64,000 nt of DNA from Hyphomicrobiales bacterium. GTDB lineage: Bacteria; Pseudomonadota; Alphaproteobacteria; Rhizobiales; Rhizobiaceae. Below the pieces are notes generated by a model. That model did no database searches. It was not told the origin of the DNA and saw nothing but the letters and a program-made list of their open reading frames with translations. The stretch is from contig JAAEMP010000200.1 in assembly GCA_024225445.1 (NCBI GenBank), positions 38,951 to 102,950 on the forward strand, in the 5' to 3' direction. Positions 59,945 through 64,000 of this stretch are shown here, one piece after another. Both the position numbers and the translations under genes were made by a program. Every line of letters begins with the position of its first letter. Position 1 is the stretch's first letter.

Positions 59945-62632
59945 CTATGCAACGCGATTAAGGTTTCTCAGGACGTAATGGAGAATTCCGCCATTGCGAT
60001 AATAATCGAGCTCGTCTTCCGTATCGATGCGCACGAGAAGTGTGACTTTCCTGGTGCTGCCATCTTCAAAAGTAATTTCTGCTTCAAGATTCTGACGCGG
60101 CTCAATGGCTGCCAATCCGGCAATAGAGACCGTTTCATTACCGCTCAGGCCAAGACTTTCCCAGCTGTCATCACCGCTAAACACCAAAGGCAGAACACCC
60201 ATGCCGATCAGGTTGGAACGGTGAATACGTTCAAATGAGCCGACAATTACCGCCCGTACACCCAGCAAGATTGTGCCTTTTGCCGCCCAGTCTCGCGAAG
60301 AACCGGTGCCGTATTCCTTTCCGCCAAATACTACCAGTGGCACATTTTCCTCACGGTAGCGCATGGCTGCATCATACATCGGCATTTGTTCGCCTGACGG
60401 CCAGTGCCTGGTATAGCCCCCTTCGACATTATCCAGCATCTGGTTTTTAATACGAATATTGGCAAATGTTCCACGCATCATCACCTGGTGATTTCCACGC
60501 CTTGAGCCGTAGGAATTAAAGTCTACCGGCCTGACCTGGCGTTCGGATAAATATCCGCCTGCCGGTGAATCAACCGAGAATGAACCGGCTGGAGAAATGT
60601 GATCGGTCGTCACAGAATCCCTGAAAATACCAAGTATTCGCGCATTGGCAATATCACTGACCGGTTCAGGGTCCATGGTAATACCTTCAAAATATGGTGG
60701 ATTTTGAACATAGGTGGAATTCTCATCCCAGCTATAGGTTTCGCCACCCGATACACTGATGGCCTGCCAGTCCTTGTCTCCCTTGAAAACATCCCCGTAG
60801 CGTTGCCTGAACATGTCAACGCTGATCGATTGCCTGATCAAAGCCGATATTTCCTGGGAAGAAGGCCAGATGTCCCTGAGATATACATCATTGCCGTCTT
60901 TATCCTGACCCAGAGGATCACTGGTCAAATCCACATTCACCGAACCGGCGATTGCATAGGCAACAACCAGTGGCGGAGAAGCCAGGTAATTCGCCTGAAT
61001 ATCCGGGCTGATACGTCCTTCGAAATTCCTGTTGCCAGACAATACCGAACAGGCAACCACACCATTATCATTAATGGCTGCTGAAATTTCTTCAGCCAGA
61101 GGACCTGAATTACCAATACAGGTGGTGCAACCGTAACCAACCAGATTAAATCCAAGGGCATCCAGGTCATCCTGCAATCCGGCTTTCACCAGATAGTCGG
61201 TTACTACCTGCGATCCGGGTGCCAGCGAGGTTTTTACCCAGGGTTTGGCACTCAGGCCTTTGGCATTAGCATTGCGGGCCAGTAATCCCGCTGCGATCAG
61301 TACCGACGGATTTGAGGTATTGGTACACGAAGTGATTGCCGCAATGACCACATCCCCGTGCCCCAGATCATGTTCACGCCCTTCCACCGCGACACGACCA
61401 ATTTGTGGAGCATTCTTGAAGTCCGAATTCATCGATTTATCGAATCCGGAAATCATATCGCTCAATGCAATCCTGTCCTGCGGCCTTTTTGGGCCCGCCA
61501 GAGACGGAACCACCTCGCGCATATTCAGCGAAAGTGAATCAGAAAATACCGGATCAGGGGTATCACCTGAGCGCCACATGCCCTGGGCTTTGGCATAGGC
61601 TTTGACCAGTGCGATACGCTCATCTTCACGACCCGTGGCAGTGAGATAGGAGATAGTATCATCATCAACCGGGAAAAACCCGCAGGTTGCACCATATTCA
61701 GGCGCCATATTAGCAATCGTTGCCTGATCCTCCAAAGACAGATGATCCAGTCCTGGCCCGTAAAATTCAACAAATTTGCCGACAACGCCGCGTGCGCGCA
61801 ATATTTGTACAATCATCAACACAAGGTCGGTTGCTGTGGTACCTTCCGGCAGTTTCCCATCAAGACGAAAGCCAATAACCTCTGGCAGCAACATGGTGAT
61901 TGGCTGGCCCAGCATTGCTGCTTCCGCCTCAATACCACCAACACCCCATCCCAGAACTGAAAGGCCGTTGACCATGGTTGTATGAGAATCCGTACCAACC
62001 AAAGTGTCAGGATAGGCATAAGTTTCGCCGTCAATCTCTTTTGTCCAGACGGTTTGCGACAGATACTCCAGATTTACCTGGTGACAAATCCCGGTTCCCG
62101 GAGGCACAACCCGGAAATTTTCAAAAGCATTCTGTCCCCACTTCAAAAACGTATAACGTTCGCCGTTTCTTTCATATTCACGCTCGACATTGCGCGAAAA
62201 GGAATTTCCGCGTCCGGCAAAATCAACCATAACTGAATGGTCAATCACCAGATCTACGGGCACCTGGGGATTAATTGCGCTCATCGCACCGCCAAGATCG
62301 GCCGTTGCATCGCGCATTGCGGCAAGGTCCACCACGGCTGGAACGCCGGTGAAATCCTGCATTAGTACGCGCGCCGGACGATAGGCAATCTCCTGACCTG
62401 CCTTACCCTTGTCTGAAAGCCAGGCAGCAATTGCGCGAATGTCATCGGCAGTCACCGAACGGCCATCTTCAAAACGCAGAAGATTTTCGATCAAAACCTT
62501 CAGTGACATGGGTAATTTGGATATCCCGTCCAGCCCGTTCTTCTCTGCTTCCTGCAGGGAAAAATAGACATAGTTTTTGTCGCCTACTGACAGGGTTTTT
62601 TTTGATTTGAAACTGTTTAGAGAATTATGCAT
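59945..62632 (-). CDS. acnA: Aconitate hydratase A
   Basis: This 895-residue TCA-cycle enzyme isomerises citrate and isocitrate. The 4Fe-4S ligands are in [11 protein letters not shown] and in the [11 protein letters not shown] motif. [12 protein letters not shown] and the C-terminal swivel domain ([18 protein letters not shown]) match AcnA/iron-responsive-element-type aconitases. It is divergent from the ccm operon, an arrangement kept across Hyphomicrobiales. AAGGA precedes the ATG. Confidence 0.97.
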   Translation of the reverse strand: MHNSLNSFKSKKTLSVGDKNYVYFSLQEAEKNGLDGISKLPMSLKVLIENLLRFEDGRSVTADDIRAIAAWLSDKGKAGQEIAYRPARVLMQDFTGVPAVVDLAAMRDATADLGGAMSAINPQVPVDLVIDHSVMVDFAGRGNSFSRNVEREYERNGERYTFLKWGQNAFENFRVVPPGTGICHQVNLEYLSQTVWTKEIDGETYAYPDTLVGTDSHTTMVNGLSVLGWGVGGIEAEAAMLGQPITMLLPEVIGFRLDGKLPEGTTATDLVLMIVQILRARGVVGKFVEFYGPGLDHLSLEDQATIANMAPEYGATCGFFPVDDDTISYLTATGREDERIALVKAYAKAQGMWRSGDTPDPVFSDSLSLNMREVVPSLAGPKRPQDRIALSDMISGFDKSMNSDFKNAPQIGRVAVEGREHDLGHGDVVIAAITSCTNTSNPSVLIAAGLLARNANAKGLSAKPWVKTSLAPGSQVVTDYLVKAGLQDDLDALGFNLVGYGCTTCIGNSGPLAEEISAAINDNGVVACSVLSGNRNFEGRISPDIQANYLASPPLVVAYAIAGSVNVDLTSDPLGQDKDGNDVYLRDIWPSSQEISALIRQSISVDMFRQRYGDVFKGDKDWQAISVSGGETYSWDENSTYVQNPPYFEGITMDPEPVSDIANARILGIFRDSVTTDHISPAGSFSVDSPAGGYLSERQVRPVDFNSYGSRRGNHQVMMRGTFANIRIKNQMLDNVEGGYTRHWPSGEQMPMYDAAMRYREENVPLVVFGGKEYGTGSSRDWAAKGTILLGVRAVIVGSFERIHRSNLIGMGVLPLVFSGDDSWESLGLSGNETVSIAGLAAIEPRQNLEAEITFEDGSTRKVTLLVRIDTEDELDYYRNGGILHYVLRNLNRVA

Positions 62633-62952
62633 TTTGCGTGTTCCTTATATAACAGATAATTTACGCCGAAAAAGGGCATACACTGGCGTTTAGGAACACG
62701 CCTGAAAGCGGGTGCGACCATTTCCGCGTGTCTGCCCGGTAGTCTTCAATACTATTGAAAACAAAATCTCCGGCGCGAAGGTAATTGATGACCACAGCGG
62801 CCGCTGCCTGATCACCGCCCTTATAGAACCAAAATGATTATGAGTGAATAGGAGATTGGAGAATCTTAACAAAATTATCCGCAAATGCCTTGATAGTATC
62901 CAAGTGCATATTTTCTCTTCACGAAAACCAATTGACCAGCTAAACAAACGCC
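62633..62952. promoter_or_regulatory. Divergent promoter region of acnA and ccmA
   Basis: About 320 bases between two divergent conserved genes, so it should hold both promoters. No clear gene, strong hairpin or operator repeat is seen. A GC-rich middle (62700-62820) stands between AT-rich ends. Confidence 0.5.
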
Positions 62953-63591
62953 ATGAAACTCGTCGTGGAAAATCTGAGCGCCCAGCGCACCGGTCAATTG
63001 ATATTTGCCAATATTCACTTCACCCTGGAAGATGGCAAAGCGCTGGTGGTCACCGGATCGAATGGTTCTGGGAAATCCACCCTGTTGCGGGTTATTTGCG
63101 GTCTGCTTGACGCCTCCACCGGTTCGGTCACCCTTGCAGACAAGCCGGCAAATGATGAAAGTTCAGTTCCCCACGAACAGATGCATTATCTGGGTCACCA
63201 GAACGCACTGAAACTCGCGCTCAGTGTCGAGGAAAATCTGGCATTCTGGCAGAATTTTTGTGGAAACCCTTTGCTCGACATAAATGTTGCACTGGCAGCG
63301 GTTGGGCTACCTGACACCGGGCACCTGCCTGCCGCCTATCTCTCGGCCGGACAAAAACGCCGCATTGCTATTGCCAGATTACTGGTATCCCACAAGCCCA
63401 TCTGGATTGTTGACGAACCAACCTCTGCTCTGGACAAGGCATCGGAAACCCTGTTTGCAAACCTGATCAAAGATCACCTGGGCGAAGGTGGAATGGTCAT
63501 AGCCGCCACCCACCAGTCGCTGGGCATTGATTCACAAAGCCTCAATCTGGATGACACCCGCCCGGAGCTTGAAAAGCAGGTGGTGAACTGA
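62953..63591 (+). CDS. ccmA: Heme ABC exporter ATP-binding protein CcmA
   Basis: This 212-residue ABC ATPase drives release of heme in cytochrome c maturation system I. Walker A is VTGSNGSGKSTLLRVICG (about residues 35-52), the signature is LSAGQKRRIAIARLL, and Walker B is IWIVDEPTSALD. It precedes ccmB by one base between stop and start. A cytochrome c maturation operon probably continues beyond the window. Confidence 0.95.
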   Translation: MKLVVENLSAQRTGQLIFANIHFTLEDGKALVVTGSNGSGKSTLLRVICGLLDASTGSVTLADKPANDESSVPHEQMHYLGHQNALKLALSVEENLAFWQNFCGNPLLDINVALAAVGLPDTGHLPAAYLSAGQKRRIAIARLLVSHKPIWIVDEPTSALDKASETLFANLIKDHLGEGGMVIAATHQSLGIDSQSLNLDDTRPELEKQVVN

Positions 63592-63592
63592 A

Positions 63593-64000
63593 ATGATAGC
63601 ACTACTGGCAAGAGACATTAAACTTGCATTTCGCGTCGGTGGCGGGGCACTGACGGGAATCCTGTTTTTTCTGGTTGTCGTGACGGTCGTTCCCTTCGCC
63701 ATCGGCCCTGATCTCAATCTGCTGGCAAAAATCGGACCGGCAATATTGTGGATTGCCGCCCTTCTCGCCAGCCTGCTGGGTCTGGATCGCCTGTTTCAGC
63801 AGGATCGCGAGGACGGCACTTTGGATATCATCGTTATTCAACCTCATTCGATGACGGCTATGGTATTCATCAAATGCCTTGCCCACTGGCTGGCCAATGG
63901 ATTGCCACTGATACTGGCAACCCCGATTTTCGGCCTGTTCATGAACATGGAGCCACTGGGTATCGCCGCTGTTCTGGCCACCCTGGTCGCGGGCACCCCA
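63593..64000 (+). CDS. ccmB: Heme exporter protein CcmB (partial)
   Basis: The first 136 codons are in the window; the gene continues past its end. The protein starts MIALLARDIKLAFRVGG and shows CcmB features: a first membrane helix, then LLGLDRLFQQDREDGTLDII and further hydrophobic helices. CcmB is the membrane part of the CcmABCD complex that supplies heme to CcmE. Confidence 0.93.
   Translation, partial: MIALLARDIKLAFRVGGGALTGILFFLVVVTVVPFAIGPDLNLLAKIGPAILWIAALLASLLGLDRLFQQDREDGTLDIIVIQPHSMTAMVFIKCLAHWLANGLPLILATPIFGLFMNMEPLGIAAVLATLVAGTP

Noticed and set aside
1..64000. CRISPR array, prophage or complete insertion sequence
   Set aside because: No regularly spaced repeats, phage structural genes or transposase genes are present in the window.

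Overview
The window looks like chromosomal DNA of an alphaproteobacterium, most likely of the order Hyphomicrobiales (Rhizobiales). The reasons are the run DUF2794 gene, DUF1223 gene, acnA, ccmA, ccmB at the right end, the argG / membrane protein / rlmN / ialB block, and a short rhizobial-type pyrophosphatase. Base composition is moderate, and TTG/GTG starts with GGAG-type ribosome binding sites are common. Genes are dense on both strands. There is one tRNA, and I see no rRNA, CRISPR array, phage or complete insertion sequence. All product names rest on motifs and gene order read by eye, not on database searches.

Region by region. (1) 1-10709 (+): one tight operon with a three-subunit molybdenum hydroxylase (xanthine dehydrogenase family), a covalent-flavin amine dehydrogenase/GcvT fusion, an aldehyde dehydrogenase, a class III aminotransferase, a SAM methyltransferase and a TPP enzyme. 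It reads as catabolism of an unidentified nitrogenous or N-methylated compound. (2) 11074-20913: an aldehyde:ferredoxin oxidoreductase (AOR, W/Mo-bispterin) cluster with catalytic subunit, four-cluster ferredoxin, FAD/NAD subunit, two MoaD/ThiS-like proteins and a ThiF/MoeB-like E1. Inserted in it are a FIST sensor, a PAS histidine kinase and a LuxR-type response regulator that probably control it. (3) 21170-24667: tRNA-Leu(UAA), an FMN 2-hydroxyacid dehydrogenase, a TerB protein, a glutamine amidotransferase, a 31-bp-arm inverted repeat, a YggT protein and a DUF167 protein. (4) 24824-35612: a sulfonate catabolic cluster, best read as dihydroxypropanesulfonate (DHPS) degradation: TRAP transporter, HpsN/HpsO/HpsP-like dehydrogenases, SuyAB sulfolactate sulfo-lyase, a universal stress protein, a YeiH/CuyZ-type exporter, and a divergent LacI regulator with two operator-like palindromes. 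(5) 35781-39640: pyrophosphatase, a secreted unknown, an acetyltransferase and TypA/BipA. (6) 40254-45744: cyanophycinase, cyanophycin synthetase and a second Mur-ligase-type protein that lacks the ATP-grasp half. (7) 46055-48757: a two-subunit Tat-exported molybdenum hydroxylase of the isoquinoline 1-oxidoreductase type. (8) 48926-64000: mostly conserved housekeeping genes (argG, rlmN, ialB-like, an RNA methyltransferase, an ATP-grasp enzyme, LMW phosphatase, thpR, a BI-1 protein, acnA, ccmAB).

Together the genes suggest a heterotroph that lives on small organic sulfur and nitrogen compounds, plausibly marine because DHPS is an abundant algal metabolite. It would oxidise aldehydes with a tungsten or molybdenum enzyme, release pyruvate and sulfite from C3 sulfonates, and store nitrogen as cyanophycin. 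The least conventional parts are the AOR cluster with two adjacent Gly-Gly-ending small proteins plus an E1, the ATP-grasp-less cyanophycin synthetase partner, and the first catabolic operon, whose substrate I cannot name.
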